64,000 nucleotides of DNA from Burkholderiales bacterium LSUCC0115 (GTDB lineage: Bacteria > Pseudomonadota > Gammaproteobacteria > Burkholderiales > Burkholderiaceae_A): NCBI GenBank assembly GCA_009646425.1, contig WJBW01000001.1, positions 268,547-332,546 on the forward strand, in the 5' to 3' direction. Under the pieces are notes generated by a model that saw only the letters and a program-made list of their open reading frames with translations, searched no databases and had not been told where the DNA came from. The position numbers and the translations under genes are program-made. Below, piece after piece: positions 16,697-26,756 of this stretch; position 1 is the stretch's first letter; each line of letters opens with the position of its first letter.

Positions 16697-17491
16697 TCAA
16701 CCCTGACGCTTGAGGACTCTTTGAACATCCGATAAAAAGCCCCTGAGCAGCTGCACCTCGTCCTCGTAAATCTCTGCGCGATTCCACAGCCGCCAGAGAC
16801 GTTCATCCATTCGACCTGGGTTGGCTGGGTCTAGCTGGCCAACCGCCTGGGCCAGGTCCAACAGGTGACGGTGAAGCCCGTTGACCATCTCTCGGCTTGC
16901 TGGCTTGGCCGTTGGCCGACCGGCCCCCGAAGTCTGCGGTATCGGAAGGGGAAGGGACAGGCGTGCTCGCGCCGATCGACGACAGAGATAGGCCACCACC
17001 TGCATGGCCTGAGACAGGTTCAAAGAGGAAAACGACGGATTCACATCCAGGCTGCACAGGTGGCTGCAACGAACCAAATCTGCATTGGTGAGACCGGAGC
17101 GCTCTGGGCCAAAGACCAGGGCCACCTGCTCTGATGGATCTTGGGCCAACCAGTCCATCAGCTCATCAGCCGCCTGCTCCAACTCGATGCGTTTGGGCTC
17201 AAACTCTCGTGCCCGAGCGGTAAAGCCCACCACGCGACGGCAGGGACCAATCAGCTCGGCCAACTCCCCATAGCGACAAGCCGATAGCAGGGCATCGGCC
17301 CCGGAGGCCATGCTCACGGCCTGCTCGTCGCGATGCATCTGTTCTACAACCGGGTTGGCAACAGCCAGCTGGGAAAAACCAGTGGCCATCAAGGCACGCG
17401 CCGCTGCACCCAAATTCCCGGGATGCGTGGGACTCACCATGACCCAGCGGACACGCGACAACAGGGCACTGAGATCGGATTCGGTTTTCAT
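16697..17491 (-). CDS. trmJ: tRNA (cytidine/uridine-2'-O-)-methyltransferase TrmJ
   Basis: TrmJ methylates the 2'-OH of the residue at position 32 of certain tRNAs using SAM. The 264 residues have the SPOUT-fold signatures: VMVSPTHPGNLGAAARALMATGF at the N-terminus (Asn/Arg of motif 1), ALVFGPERSGLTNADL (motif 2) and NPSFSSLNLSQAMQVVAYL (motif 3, trefoil-knot SAM site). A C-terminal helical extension matches the TrmJ rather than TrmL subfamily. It ends 36 bp before cysE on the same strand and is divergent from suhB across a 46-bp gap. Confidence 0.95.
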   Translation of the reverse strand: MKTESDLSALLSRVRWVMVSPTHPGNLGAAARALMATGFSQLAVANPVVEQMHRDEQAVSMASGADALLSACRYGELAELIGPCRRVVGFTARAREFEPKRIELEQAADELMDWLAQDPSEQVALVFGPERSGLTNADLVRCSHLCSLDVNPSFSSLNLSQAMQVVAYLCRRSARARLSLPLPIPQTSGAGRPTAKPASREMVNGLHRHLLDLAQAVGQLDPANPGRMDERLWRLWNRAEIYEDEVQLLRGFLSDVQRVLKRQG

Positions 17492-17537
17492 GTAATCAAA
17501 GGTAAAATGTGGGCTGCTCTTTTAACAGTCTAAGCCC

Positions 17538-18398
17538 ATGCATCCATTGCTCAACACGGCAGTCAAAGCTGCCCGACGTGCTGGCGCCATCATCAATCGC
17601 GCCAGTCTCGACATCGAAGCCCTTCGCATCACACGCAAAGAGCGAAACGACTTTGTCACCGAGATCGATCAAGCCTGTGAAAAGGCCATCATCGAGATCC
17701 TCTCAACGGCCTATCCCGACCATGGATTCCTGGGTGAAGAAACCGGCCTGACCTTTCGTGGCCAGCCGGTCGACCCGCAGGCCACTGGTCGAGCCCCCGA
17801 TCACATCTGGATCATCGACCCACTCGATGGCACCACCAACTTCATCCACGGTCTGCCCATTTACGCGGTCTCGATCGCCCTGATGCAAAAAGGCCAGATC
17901 ACCCAGGCCGTGGTCTATGACCCTGCCCGCGACGAGCTCTTTGTCGCCTCCAAGGGCAAGGGCGCCATGCTCAATGACCGACGACTGCGCGTGTCCAAAC
18001 AAGACCGACTCGACGAGTCTCTGATCGGCACCGGCTTTCCCTTCAAACGCCAGGAGCAGATCGACGCCTACCTGTCGATGTTCAAGACCATCAGCGGCCG
18101 TGCGGCCGGTCTGCGTCGCCCCGGTGCGGCCGCCCTTGATTTGGCCTATGTCGCTGCTGGACGTTACGACGGCTTTTTTGAGATGGGCCTGATGCCCTGG
18201 GATGCGGCGGCTGGCAGCCTTCTCGTCAGCGAGGCCGGCGGCTTTGTCGGTGACTTCAAAGGCGAAGGAGACTACCTCTTCTCCGAGAACATCATCGCTG
18301 CCACCCCCAAGGTTTTTGCTCAGATGGTCGCCGTGCTGTCTGCCTACCAACTGCCGGACAGCCAGGTCGCAAGACGTTTTCAGCCCGTGACCGGATGA
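17538..18398 (+). CDS. suhB: Inositol monophosphatase family protein (SuhB)
   Basis: The product is 286 residues of the IMPase superfamily. In E. coli SuhB has inositol-1-phosphatase activity and also joins rRNA antitermination complexes; which role dominates here is not visible. Metal-site motifs are present: GFLGEETG, the [14 protein letters not shown] core (Asp-x-Asp-Gly-Thr) and the late [17 protein letters not shown]. The region [13 protein letters not shown] near residue 40 matches the family. A short divergent promoter region with trmJ holds TAAAAT near 17500. Its stop overlaps the mutS start (ATGA, 18395). Confidence 0.95.
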   Translation: MHPLLNTAVKAARRAGAIINRASLDIEALRITRKERNDFVTEIDQACEKAIIEILSTAYPDHGFLGEETGLTFRGQPVDPQATGRAPDHIWIIDPLDGTTNFIHGLPIYAVSIALMQKGQITQAVVYDPARDELFVASKGKGAMLNDRRLRVSKQDRLDESLIGTGFPFKRQEQIDAYLSMFKTISGRAAGLRRPGAAALDLAYVAAGRYDGFFEMGLMPWDAAAGSLLVSEAGGFVGDFKGEGDYLFSENIIAATPKVFAQMVAVLSAYQLPDSQVARRFQPVTG

Positions 18399-21046
18399 CC
18401 ATGGACCTGCGCGGCCATACGCCCATGATGCAGCAGTACCTGCGCATCAAGGCCGACCATCCGCAGGCCCTGCTGTTCTACCGAATGGGCGACTTCTACG
18501 AGCTCTTTTTTGAAGACGCCGAACGGGCCGCCCGCCTGCTGGGCATTACCCTCACCCAGCGCGGCCAGAGTGCCGGACAGCCGGTCACCATGGCCGGCGT
18601 ACCAGTAGCCTCGGCCCAGACCTACCTGGCCAAGCTGCTCAAGGCGGGTGAGACAGTGGCCATCTGCGAGCAGATCGGAGACCCAGCCACCAGCAAGGGA
18701 CCGGTCGAGCGCAAGGTGGTCCGAGTGACCACCCCGGGCACGCTGAGCGAAGAGGGCCTGGTGCCGGAAAAAGCCCAGGCGTGGCTGGCCTGCCTTCACC
18801 TCGCCCACGCCGGACAGGCCACACTCAGCTGGCTGGATGTCTCCACGGGTGCACTCTTTCACACAGCACTCTCCTCCTCGCAACACGGACAAGCTCTTAC
18901 GCCTGCGCTGGTGTTAGATGAGGTCAGCAAAATCGCACCGGCCGAGTTGCTGATCAGCGAAGACCAAGTCGACGGTCCCATTGGTCAGTCCATCCAAGAA
19001 AGCCTGCCAGGGCTCTGCCTGCGCGCCCTGCCCAGTTGGCATTTCGATGCCAAGCACGGGTCGCAGCTGCTGCAAGATCGGCTCGGCGTGTCTCACCTGG
19101 CGGCCTTCGAGCTCACCGATCAGCCCAGCCTGCTGGCCAACCTGGCAGCCTTGCTCGGCTATGCCGAGACCAGTTTGGGCCAGAGCCTGCATCACCTGCA
19201 GGGACCCAAGGCAGTAGTCAGCAGCCAATCGGTTCAACTCGACCATGTCGCCCGACGGACACTGGAATTGGTCGCCCCACTCTATGCCGACCCATCTGGC
19301 GCAACCGCTGCCGCACAGACGCTCCTCAGCAGCATCGATGGCTGTGCCTGCGCGGCCGGCAGCCGCCGACTTCGCCAGTGGCTGCTCAATCCCCTGCGCA
19401 CCAACGCACCGCTGCTGCTGCGCCAACAGGCCATCAATGACCTTCTCGAGTCCCAGTCGGTCGAGCCCGTCTATCAGGCGCTTCGCCCCATGTTCGACCT
19501 GGGTCGCCTGGCCGGTCGAATCGCGCTGCTGCAGGCCAAGCCCCGCGACCTCATCTCAGTGGCGAACAGCCTGTCTGCCCTGGGACCTTTGCTGGGCTCA
19601 CTGGATGCACCGAGCAACGCTCTCATCGACCAAATCCGCCAAACCCTGGCTGACCCAAGCCTGCAGCGGACCGAGCAGACCATCCGTCAGATCATTGCCG
19701 AAGAGCCAGCCAACCAGATCCGCGATGGTGGTGTCATTCGAGAAGGCTTTGATGCCGAGCTCGACGACCTGCGGGCCATTCAGACCCAGGGCAGCGATCA
19801 GCTGTTGCAGTTGGAGCAGCAAGAGCGTCAGGCCACGGGCATTGCCAACCTGCGGGTGGGCTTCAATGCCGTCCATGGTTATTTCATTGAGGTCACCGCT
19901 GGTCAACTCGACAAGGTGCCCGATCGTTATCAGCGTCGACAGACCCTGAAAAATGCCGAGCGCTTTATCACGCCCGAGCTCAAGGCCTTCGAGGACAAGG
20001 CCCTCTCGGCCCAAGACCGTGCCCTGGCCCGAGAGAAGCTGCTCTTCGATCAGTTGTTGCTGGACCTGGCGCCTGCAGTCGCCAGCCTGCAGACTGCAGC
20101 CGAAGCGCTGGCAGACCTCGATGCCCTCAACAGTCTGGCGCGACTGGCCCTGGACCACCACTGGGTATTGCCCAGCCTGACCGAGACGACTGAGATCGTC
20201 ATCGAAGACGGCAGACACCCGGTACTGGACCTGCAAGTCACCCAGTTCACGCCCAACGACACCCGGCTCCACGCAGGCCATCGTCTGATGCTGATCACTG
20301 GTCCCAACATGGGCGGTAAGTCGACCTATATGCGTCAGGTGGCTCTGATGGTCATCCTGGCTCGCATTGGGGCACCACTGCCTTGCCGAAGTGCCAGGAT
20401 TGGCGACATCGACCGAATCTTCACCCGACTCGGTGCGGCCGATGATCTGGCCGGCGGACGATCCACCTTCATGGTGGAGATGACAGAAGCAGCCCTGATT
20501 CTGCACACAGCCACACCGCGCAGCCTGGTGCTCATGGACGAAATTGGACGTGGCACCTCGACGGTCGATGGTCTGGCCCTCGCTCGGGCCATCGCCTCGC
20601 ACCTGGCGCAGGTCAACCAGAGCCTGTGCCTGTTTGCCACCCATTACTTCGAACTGACTGACCTGGCCAACAGCATGTCGGGGATCCGAAATCACCATGT
20701 CACAGCGGTTGAACATGGCCATGGCATCGTCTTTCTCCACCAATTGCAAGAGGGACCCACCAGTCAGAGCTTTGGTCTGCAGGTGGCCCAACTCGCCGGC
20801 CTGCCCAAGGACGTGATCGTGCATGCACAGGCCTGCCAGGGGCAGCCCCCGATGCCTGCCGCACCTGCTGATCAACTGGGCCTGTTCAATCAGGCCAGCC
20901 TGGACCCCAGCCTGCAATCGGTCATCGATGCGCTGCGTCTGGTCAAACCCGATGAACTGTCCGCACGGGCCGCACTGGATCTGGTCTACCAATGGCATCA
21001 CCAACTCCAAGGTCCGTCCTCACCAGACCCAAAGACCACCCCATGA
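18395..21046 (+). CDS. mutS: DNA mismatch repair protein MutS
   Basis: MutS recognises mismatches and small loops and starts repair with MutL. The 883 residues are full length. The mismatch-binding domain at the N-terminus has [16 protein letters not shown] with the Phe-x-Glu wedge (in GDFYELF). Later come the connector and lever domains, then the ATPase: [19 protein letters not shown] (Walker A), [42 protein letters not shown] (Walker B/signature) and [11 protein letters not shown]. The C-terminal tail has a dimer/tetramer helix ([20 protein letters not shown]). It is coupled to suhB upstream and roxA downstream by 4-bp overlaps. Confidence 0.98.
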   Translation: MTMDLRGHTPMMQQYLRIKADHPQALLFYRMGDFYELFFEDAERAARLLGITLTQRGQSAGQPVTMAGVPVASAQTYLAKLLKAGETVAICEQIGDPATSKGPVERKVVRVTTPGTLSEEGLVPEKAQAWLACLHLAHAGQATLSWLDVSTGALFHTALSSSQHGQALTPALVLDEVSKIAPAELLISEDQVDGPIGQSIQESLPGLCLRALPSWHFDAKHGSQLLQDRLGVSHLAAFELTDQPSLLANLAALLGYAETSLGQSLHHLQGPKAVVSSQSVQLDHVARRTLELVAPLYADPSGATAAAQTLLSSIDGCACAAGSRRLRQWLLNPLRTNAPLLLRQQAINDLLESQSVEPVYQALRPMFDLGRLAGRIALLQAKPRDLISVANSLSALGPLLGSLDAPSNALIDQIRQTLADPSLQRTEQTIRQIIAEEPANQIRDGGVIREGFDAELDDLRAIQTQGSDQLLQLEQQERQATGIANLRVGFNAVHGYFIEVTAGQLDKVPDRYQRRQTLKNAERFITPELKAFEDKALSAQDRALAREKLLFDQLLLDLAPAVASLQTAAEALADLDALNSLARLALDHHWVLPSLTETTEIVIEDGRHPVLDLQVTQFTPNDTRLHAGHRLMLITGPNMGGKSTYMRQVALMVILARIGAPLPCRSARIGDIDRIFTRLGAADDLAGGRSTFMVEMTEAALILHTATPRSLVLMDEIGRGTSTVDGLALARAIASHLAQVNQSLCLFATHYFELTDLANSMSGIRNHHVTAVEHGHGIVFLHQLQEGPTSQSFGLQVAQLAGLPKDVIVHAQACQGQPPMPAAPADQLGLFNQASLDPSLQSVIDALRLVKPDELSARAALDLVYQWHHQLQGPSSPDPKTTP

Positions 21047-22251
21047 AAACCACCGCCCTCTCACAGTCCATCATGCCCCGCCTGCCACTGCCCCTTGACC
21101 AGCCACTGCCCTGGCTGGGAGGCCTCACGGCCACGCAGTTCATGAAACGCCACTGGCAAAAAAAGCCCCTGTTCGTCAAAGGGGCCTTTGCCAAAGCCTT
21201 TGCACAGCAGCTGCCCATCGACCAATCGGTGTTCTTTGAAGAGGCCCTCTCGGACGCCCTGCCAGTTCGACTGGTCTCAGCGCAGTCGGCCGTGACCCAT
21301 GGCCCACTGATCAAGCGTCAGATTCCGAGCCTGAAGAGGGCTGGCTGGACCATTCTGATTCAGCAGCTCAACTCGCAACATCAGTCCGCAGACGACTTTC
21401 TCAACCACTTTCGCTTCCTGCCAGAAGCCAGGCTAGACGACCTGATGATCAGCTATGCCAGCGACCAGGGGGGCATCGGCGCGCACGTCGACTCCTATGA
21501 CGTCTTTCTGATCCAGGCCCAGGGCAAACGCCTGTGGGAGCTGGCCCGGGACTACCCAGACGATCTGGTGGAAGGCATCGACCTCAAGGTGCTCAAGCAC
21601 TTTCAGGCCGAAGTGGCTCACCTGTGCGAACCGGGCGACCTGCTCTATCTCCCGCCAGGCGTGGCCCACAGAGGGGTGGCCGTCGGACATGACTGCATGA
21701 CTTATTCGGTTGGTTTTCGGGCACCTGATCATCGTGAGATTGCTGATGCCGCCTTTGGTCAGCACCTGGATCGACTCCTGGCCCAGCCCTGGTCGGATCC
21801 ATGGCTGTCGGCGACCGACCGTGTCGGGGAGCTGCCAGACCGACTGGTCAAGGACATGGCTGACAAGGCCATGGCCTGCATGCCGGGTCATCAGACCGTC
21901 TGTGAGGAGGTCGTCATTGCCCTGTCGGTGCCCCACCCGACCGTGCTGGCCAACCTACCCAAACCGATTTCCTACCCAGCCTTTGTCAAACGTCTGGCCA
22001 AAGCCAAAGGTCTGGCACTGGCACCTGGGGCAAGGCTGATGACTTGGCAGCAGATGGCCGCGGCCAATGGGGAGCCCATTCCACTGGACGGGCTGTCAAA
22101 AGGCGAACGCACCCAGGTCATGGACCTGCTCAATCGGTTGGGTAACGAGCGAAGATTTGGACAAAAGTATTGCGATGCAGCACTCTCTAAAACTGGTTTT
22201 TCAGAAATATTCTTCAACCTGTACTTAGGTGGCGTTGTATTGTTTTTGTAG
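21043..22251 (+). CDS. roxA: JmjC/cupin ribosomal oxygenase (RoxA/YcfD type)
   Basis: The ATG at 21043 overlaps the mutS stop and gives 402 residues; an earlier start would run inside mutS. The N-terminal part has [20 protein letters not shown], typical of the ROX family. The JmjC core shows the iron-binding [11 protein letters not shown] (His-x-Asp) and [16 protein letters not shown] (distal His). A C-terminal winged-helix-like domain follows. E. coli YcfD hydroxylates Arg81 of ribosomal protein L16 using 2-oxoglutarate and Fe(II); the same substrate is inferred here. A weakly conserved AT-rich end ([10 protein letters not shown]) closes the gene. Confidence 0.93.
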   Translation: MKTTALSQSIMPRLPLPLDQPLPWLGGLTATQFMKRHWQKKPLFVKGAFAKAFAQQLPIDQSVFFEEALSDALPVRLVSAQSAVTHGPLIKRQIPSLKRAGWTILIQQLNSQHQSADDFLNHFRFLPEARLDDLMISYASDQGGIGAHVDSYDVFLIQAQGKRLWELARDYPDDLVEGIDLKVLKHFQAEVAHLCEPGDLLYLPPGVAHRGVAVGHDCMTYSVGFRAPDHREIADAAFGQHLDRLLAQPWSDPWLSATDRVGELPDRLVKDMADKAMACMPGHQTVCEEVVIALSVPHPTVLANLPKPISYPAFVKRLAKAKGLALAPGARLMTWQQMAAANGEPIPLDGLSKGERTQVMDLLNRLGNERRFGQKYCDAALSKTGFSEIFFNLYLGGVVLFL

Positions 22252-22302
22252 GAATTCAACGCCCACTTTCACTATAACTAACGCTATGATTGCGGGCGCT
22301 GT

Positions 22303-22342
22303 TAGACGTTTTTGTTGTGTTGCAAAACCCATCAAACGTCTA
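22303..22342. promoter_or_regulatory. 9-bp inverted repeat upstream of Ala/Pro lipoprotein gene
   Basis: TAGACGTTT (22303-22311) and AAACGTCTA (22334-22342) are perfect inverted copies with a 22-nt loop, followed by a T-rich run (CTTTTTCTT, 22347-22355). It could terminate roxA transcription or form a 5'-UTR hairpin of the lipoprotein gene. Bases inside the loop (GTTTTTG with CAAAAC) allow a competing fold. Confidence 0.55.
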
Positions 22343-22386
22343 GCTGCTTTTTCTTAATCGTTAACGTTAGCCCATCAAGGAAAATC

Positions 22387-22614
22387 ATGAACAAGTCCAT
22401 CCTCGCCGCTGCTCTGTTTGCCGTTGCTCTGACCGCCTGTGGCAAGAAAGAAGAGAAAGCTGCTGCTCCTGCCGCCGCTCCCGCACCTGCTGCTGCTCCT
22501 GCCGCCGCTCCTGCTGACGCTGCTGCAACCCCCGCCGCTGCTCCTGCTGCTGCTCCTGCCGCCGCTCCTGCCGCCGCTCCTGCTGCTGCTCCTGCTGCCC
22601 CCGCCAAGAAGTAA
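22387..22614 (+). CDS. Small Ala/Pro-repeat lipoprotein
   Basis: The product is 75 residues. The ATG at 22387 follows AAGGAAAATC (ribosome-binding site). A signal sequence MNKSILAAALFAVALTAC ends in a canonical lipobox (Leu-Thr-Ala-Cys18), followed by GKKEEK and about 50 residues built almost entirely of APAA/PAAAPAA units, closing with AKK. The mature form is probably an extended, flexible lipid-anchored chain in the outer membrane or periplasm. The DNA is a GCTGCTCCTGCC-type triplet repeat and is prone to length change by slippage. A strong terminator follows, so it is likely its own transcript. No function known. Confidence 0.8.
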   Translation: MNKSILAAALFAVALTACGKKEEKAAAPAAAPAPAAAPAAAPADAAATPAAAPAAAPAAAPAAAPAAAPAAPAKK

Positions 22615-22654
22615 TCGGCAATCGGCACCTGTGGGTGGCCCTGCCACTCACAAC

Positions 22655-22686
22655 AAAAAAGGCGAAGCATCTGCTTCGCCTTTTTT
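22655..22686. terminator. Bidirectional rho-independent terminator
   Basis: A perfect 9-bp stem GGCGAAGCA / TGCTTCGCC (22661-22669, 22672-22680) with a 2-nt loop is flanked by A6 (22655-22660) and T6 (22681-22686). It works on both strands and sits between the convergent lipoprotein and MBL-hydrolase genes. Confidence 0.95.
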
Positions 22687-22705
22687 CTTTCTTCGCGTCA
22701 CCCAG

Positions 22706-23488
22706 CTAGGCCAGGACGGTCCAAGGCGAGCCCTCCGCCTGAGAGGCAATCTGATAGCTCGCCTCTCCCAATGACAACCCAGACAGAACACCATCCACCA
22801 GACCGACCGTGTTGTTCTTCTGACTCAGGTGGGCTGCGGTCACCACCTGAAAATCGGGATGAAGCAACTCCAGCAGGAACGCAGCAGCCTGCTCATTGTT
22901 AATGTGCCCCCAGCCCCCACCGACACGCTCTCGCAGGGCAGGCGGATAAGGGCCCGTCATCAGCATCTCTCGGTCGTGGTTGAACTCTAAAAAAATCGCA
23001 TCCAGACCCTGCAGCGAAGCACGCAGGTAGTCGGTCACACGACCCAAGTCAGTCACACAGGCCATGCTGTGATGACCATCCCTCACTCGCAGACAGGCGG
23101 GCTCGGCCGCGTCGTGGGGGACTGCCAATGGGGTCAGCTCTACCGATTCAATCTGAATGGGAACACCAGGCACCACCTGCAGACACTGGACATCTTTCCA
23201 GAAGGCGAGCCCCACGGCAGCAAAGGTGCCGCGAGTGGCCATGACTGGAATGCCATGGGCCTTGGCCAGTCGGGCCACACCGCCAATGTGATCCTTGTGC
23301 TCGTGGGTGACAAAGATCAGGTCGATGTCAGAAGGCAAGAGCTCACGCTGCTCCAAACGGCTCACCACCTCTGAGAGCGCCAAACCGCAGTCGACCATTA
23401 AGCGAAAAGGCTGGCCCCTTGACGGGGATCCAGCCTCAATCACCAGGGCATTGCCCTCACTGCCACTGCTCAGGCTGCTGTAACGCAC
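22706..23488 (-). CDS. MBL-fold metallo-hydrolase (YycJ/WalJ-like)
   Basis: The product is 260 residues starting at a GTG (23488), 9 bp after bamC. The metallo-beta-lactamase core is complete: MVDCGLALSEV near residue 31, FVTHEHKDHIGGVARL (His-x-His-x-Asp-His), AVPHDAAEPACL, TDLGRVTDYL and EFNHDREMLMTGPYPPALR. The opening RYSSLSSGSEGNALVIEAG is the mark of the YycJ/WalJ-like group, which includes exonuclease-like enzymes linked to DNA repair in Firmicutes. The substrate in proteobacteria is not established. It is probably the last gene of a dapA-bamC-MBL operon, which ends at the strong terminator. Confidence 0.9.
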   Translation of the reverse strand: MRYSSLSSGSEGNALVIEAGSPSRGQPFRLMVDCGLALSEVVSRLEQRELLPSDIDLIFVTHEHKDHIGGVARLAKAHGIPVMATRGTFAAVGLAFWKDVQCLQVVPGVPIQIESVELTPLAVPHDAAEPACLRVRDGHHSMACVTDLGRVTDYLRASLQGLDAIFLEFNHDREMLMTGPYPPALRERVGGGWGHINNEQAAAFLLELLHPDFQVVTAAHLSQKNNTVGLVDGVLSGLSLGEASYQIASQAEGSPWTVLA

Positions 23489-23497
23489 GCCTGATGC

Positions 23498-24622
23498 TTA
23501 CTTGAGCTGATCGAAGATCACGGAGAGCATGCGCTGAGCCTGCAGATCGCTGCTGGGCTTGCCCTCTTTGGTCATGACTTGAACCAGGCTCTGGCTGGCA
23601 TTGGCACCGGCCGAGACCACCACCTGATACTGCTGTGCCGCTTGGTTATCATTGTCAGAGGAGAAGAGCTTGCCGAAGAAGCCCTTTTTGTCCTCTGTCT
23701 GTGCAGTTGGATCGCGATAACGGACGTAGAAGACACCCTTGGAGCGATTACGGTCTTCAACGGTAAAACCGAGTCGATCCATGGCCACGCCAACGCGACG
23801 CCAGGCCCGATCAAAGCCCTCGGCCACCTGAATCTGAGAGACGCTACCAGTGTTCACGATCTGGGCCACCGGCGCAGCACTGCTGGCCTGGACCAACAGA
23901 GACTTGGCACGGTTGTCATCGGCCCCGAGTCTGAGCATGATCCGACGCAGGAAATCTTCTTCCAGCTGACGATCGGTTGGACGGTTGGTCCAGGTGGTCT
24001 GGCTGTCGCTGCTACCGGTCTTGGCAATCTCGATCAGGCCACGATGAGCGACACTGATCTCGGTCTCACCAGAGCCAACCCGCTCAAGACGCATGCGAAA
24101 TTTGTCGCGCTCGCCGGTGTCGTAGAGCCGATCGAAGACCTTACCCAGCGTCTTGCGCAGGAAGTCCTCTGAAATCTTGGCGCGGTCCTCGGCCCAATCG
24201 GTCTCGAGCACACCGGTCTCGGGGTTCTCGGTGGCAATCACAAAACCAGAATCCAGCCAGAACTGACGCAGCACAGGCCAGAGTTTTTCAGCGGTCTGGC
24301 TGACCACCAAGACCCGCTGCTCACCTACGCGCTCAATGCGCATGCCATTGACCGAGGGCAGCACGGCCGAACTGCTACTGACCTGCTTGGGGTTGCGCTG
24401 AGCAGCCTCGTATTCGGCCCGGCTGGCAACACCCGCCGCCGGAATGGCAAACCGCTCATCCTTGGCCGGCTTGATCAGATCGGGGGGTACCTCGAGAGGG
24501 GTCTCTCGCTTGGCAGCTGACTCATAGTTCATGTCCTTGTTGCCACCGGTGATGCCGCAGGCTGACAGACTCAACACAGCAGCCGACAACAAGCCGATTG
24601 ATACCAAACGAGAACCCATCAT
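23498..24622 (-). CDS. bamC: Outer-membrane assembly lipoprotein BamC
   Basis: BamC is a lipoprotein of the BAM complex that inserts beta-barrel proteins into the outer membrane. The start at 24622 (MMGSRLV) overlaps the dapA stop (ATGA); a longer frame runs inside dapA. The 374 residues begin with a signal sequence ending in LSLSAC (Cys22), then a conserved unstructured segment with [12 protein letters not shown], which binds BamD in E. coli, and two helix-grip domains ([38 protein letters not shown]). It is between dapA and the MBL gene, as in other Burkholderiales. Confidence 0.93.
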   Translation of the reverse strand: MMGSRLVSIGLLSAAVLSLSACGITGGNKDMNYESAAKRETPLEVPPDLIKPAKDERFAIPAAGVASRAEYEAAQRNPKQVSSSSAVLPSVNGMRIERVGEQRVLVVSQTAEKLWPVLRQFWLDSGFVIATENPETGVLETDWAEDRAKISEDFLRKTLGKVFDRLYDTGERDKFRMRLERVGSGETEISVAHRGLIEIAKTGSSDSQTTWTNRPTDRQLEEDFLRRIMLRLGADDNRAKSLLVQASSAAPVAQIVNTGSVSQIQVAEGFDRAWRRVGVAMDRLGFTVEDRNRSKGVFYVRYRDPTAQTEDKKGFFGKLFSSDNDNQAAQQYQVVVSAGANASQSLVQVMTKEGKPSSDLQAQRMLSVIFDQLK

Positions 24623-25515
24623 GAACAGACTCCAAGAGAAATCAATGCAGACTCGACCATGGCCTGGGCCGATGGCGAGAGTTCGACCAGGGGCAGGCGA
24701 AGGCCACCCGGCATTTTGCCCATTCGGGCCAGAGCCCATTTCACCGGAATCGGATTGGCCTCACAGAACATGGCCTTGTGAAGCGGCATGAGATCCCGGT
24801 TGAGCTGTGCCGCTTCTTTGACCTGACCGGCCAGGGCCAGTTCACACAAGCGAGCCATGCGATCAGGCACCACATTGGCCGTGACCGAAATGTTGCCCTT
24901 GCCGCCCAAGAGCATCAGCACTGGGGCCGTGGGATCGTCTCCGCTGTAGACACTGAAGCGCGAAGGACAGTCACGGATCAGCCACTGACCGCGCTCTAGG
25001 TTGCCCGTGGCATCTTTGATGCCAACGATGTTCTCGATCTGCGCCAGGCGAACCGTGGTCTCGTGGGCCAGATCGGCCACCGTGCGGCCAGGCACGTTGT
25101 ACAGAATGTGGGGCATGTCGACGGCCTCGGCCACCGCTTTGAAATGCTGATACAAGCCCTCTTGCGTGGGCTTGTTGTAGTAGGGCACCACCTGCAAAGA
25201 GGCATCAGCACCCAGCTTTTTTGCCTGGGCCGTCAGTTCGATGGCCTCGGCCGTGGAGTTGGCGCCGGTACCCGCAATCACCGGCACTCGACCACGCGCC
25301 TGCTCAACCGCCACTCGAATTAGTTCAAGGTGCTCGTCCACATCGACCGTGGGGGACTCACCGGTGGTACCAACAGCCACAATGCCGTGTGTGCCACTGC
25401 TGATGTGCCAGTCGATCAAGTCTTTGTAACTCTGCAGATCGAGGCTGCCATCTGGGTACATGGGCGTCACAATCGCCACCAGGCTGCCTTGAATGGGTTT
25501 TGCAGTTGCCGTCAT
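24619..25515 (-). CDS. dapA: 4-hydroxy-tetrahydrodipicolinate synthase
   Basis: DapA condenses pyruvate and aspartate semialdehyde, the first step dedicated to lysine and meso-diaminopimelate. The 298 residues form a TIM barrel with [10 protein letters not shown] (Thr-Thr pair of the proton relay), [21 protein letters not shown] (catalytic Tyr) and GIKDATGN (Schiff-base Lys). Its substrate is made by LysC and Asd, both encoded in this window. It lies 23 bp downstream of trpS and overlaps bamC by 4 bp. Confidence 0.98.
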   Translation of the reverse strand: MTATAKPIQGSLVAIVTPMYPDGSLDLQSYKDLIDWHISSGTHGIVAVGTTGESPTVDVDEHLELIRVAVEQARGRVPVIAGTGANSTAEAIELTAQAKKLGADASLQVVPYYNKPTQEGLYQHFKAVAEAVDMPHILYNVPGRTVADLAHETTVRLAQIENIVGIKDATGNLERGQWLIRDCPSRFSVYSGDDPTAPVLMLLGGKGNISVTANVVPDRMARLCELALAGQVKEAAQLNRDLMPLHKAMFCEANPIPVKWALARMGKMPGGLRLPLVELSPSAQAMVESALISLGVCS

Positions 25516-25538
25516 TTAAAAACCAGTCCTTTTCTGTT

Positions 25539-26741
25539 CTAACCCAGGTCCAGGCCCATGACCTCGCGCACATCGCGCATGGTCTGCCGCGCCAGTTCTC
25601 TGGCCTTTTCACAGCCATCGGCCACAATATTTTTGACCAGATCCAGGTCTTCTTCAAACGGCTTGGCCCGGGCTCTGAAGATGTCCTGTTCGGCAATCAC
25701 CGCATCGATCACCGGCTGCTTGCACTCAATACAGCCAATGCCCGCTGATCGGCAGCCCTGCTGGACCCAGTCCTGACGCTGCTCATCGGAATAGATCTGA
25801 TGAAAGGCCCAGACGGGACATTTCTCTGGCGTGCCTGGATCGGTGCGACGGATGCGCGCCGGGTCGGTGGGCATGGTGCGAATCTTCTTGGCCACCACAT
25901 CCGGATCCTCGCGAAGACCGATGGTGTTGTTGTAGCTCTTGCTCATCTTCTGACCATCCAGGCCAGGCATCCGAGAAGCTTCGGTGAGCAGGGCCTGAGG
26001 CTCGACCAGAATCAAACGGCGGGCACCTTCCAGGTAGCCGAACAGCCGCTCCCGGTCGTCTAAGGTCAGGTTCTGGGACTCTTGTAGCAGCGCCTTGGCC
26101 TGCTCCAATGCAGACTCATCGCCCTGCTCCTGGAAACGGGTGCGCAGCTCCAGCAGCAGACGGGCCCGCTTGCCTCCCAGCTTCTTGGCAGACTCTTCGG
26201 CTTTTTCCTCGAAATCGGTCTCGCGTCCATAGAGGTGATTGAAACGACGAGCAATCTCGCGGGTGAGCTCCACATGGGGCACCTGATCCTCGCCCACGGG
26301 CACCTGCCCGGCTCGATAAATCAAAATGTCAGCCGCCTGCAGCAGGGGGTAGCCCAGAAAACCGTAGGTCGAGAGGTCTTTGTCGTTGAGCTTGTCTTGT
26401 TGGTCTTTGTAGGTCGGCACCCGCTCCAGCCAGCCCAATGGCGTGCACATGGACAGCAGCAGGTGCAGCTCGGCGTGCTCGGGTACTCGGGACTGAATAA
26501 ACAAGGTGGCCGAGGAGGGATCGATGCCGGCAGCCAGCCAGTCGATCACCATGTCCCAGGTGCTCTGCCGAATAACAGATGGGTCGTCGTAGTGAGTCGT
26601 CAGCGCATGCCAGTCGGCCACAAAAAAGAGGCACTCATACTCTGACTGCAGCTTGACCCAGTTCTTCAGGACCCCGTGATAGTGGCCCAGGTGAAGAACA
26701 CCGGTGGGCCTCATGCCCGATAGGACGCGTTGGGGATACAT
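25539..26741 (-). CDS. trpS: Tryptophanyl-tRNA synthetase
   Basis: This class I synthetase charges tRNA-Trp. The 400 residues include a HIGH-type motif (GVLHLGHYHGVLKN), FFVADWHALTTHY, GYPLLQAADIL, VPVGEDQVPHVELTREIA and the KMSKSYNNTI loop. It is longer than the E. coli form (334 residues). The excess is a charged helical insert around residues 180-250, a known feature of one proteobacterial TrpS type. The gene starts 15 bp after the PHP phosphoesterase gene on the same strand and runs toward dapA. Confidence 0.97.
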   Translation of the reverse strand: MYPQRVLSGMRPTGVLHLGHYHGVLKNWVKLQSEYECLFFVADWHALTTHYDDPSVIRQSTWDMVIDWLAAGIDPSSATLFIQSRVPEHAELHLLLSMCTPLGWLERVPTYKDQQDKLNDKDLSTYGFLGYPLLQAADILIYRAGQVPVGEDQVPHVELTREIARRFNHLYGRETDFEEKAEESAKKLGGKRARLLLELRTRFQEQGDESALEQAKALLQESQNLTLDDRERLFGYLEGARRLILVEPQALLTEASRMPGLDGQKMSKSYNNTIGLREDPDVVAKKIRTMPTDPARIRRTDPGTPEKCPVWAFHQIYSDEQRQDWVQQGCRSAGIGCIECKQPVIDAVIAEQDIFRARAKPFEEDLDLVKNIVADGCEKARELARQTMRDVREVMGLDLG

Positions 26742-26756
26742 AACCCCAGCATTCTA

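Noticed and set aside
19598-21010. 470-residue minus-strand frame
   Set aside because: Antisense to mutS, whose motifs are complete; a product of GC-rich codon bias.
22332-22774. Ala/Gly-, Arg/Ser/Gly- and Leu/Pro-rich frames in other phases
   Set aside because: Low-complexity shadows of the Ala/Pro triplet repeat and the terminator.
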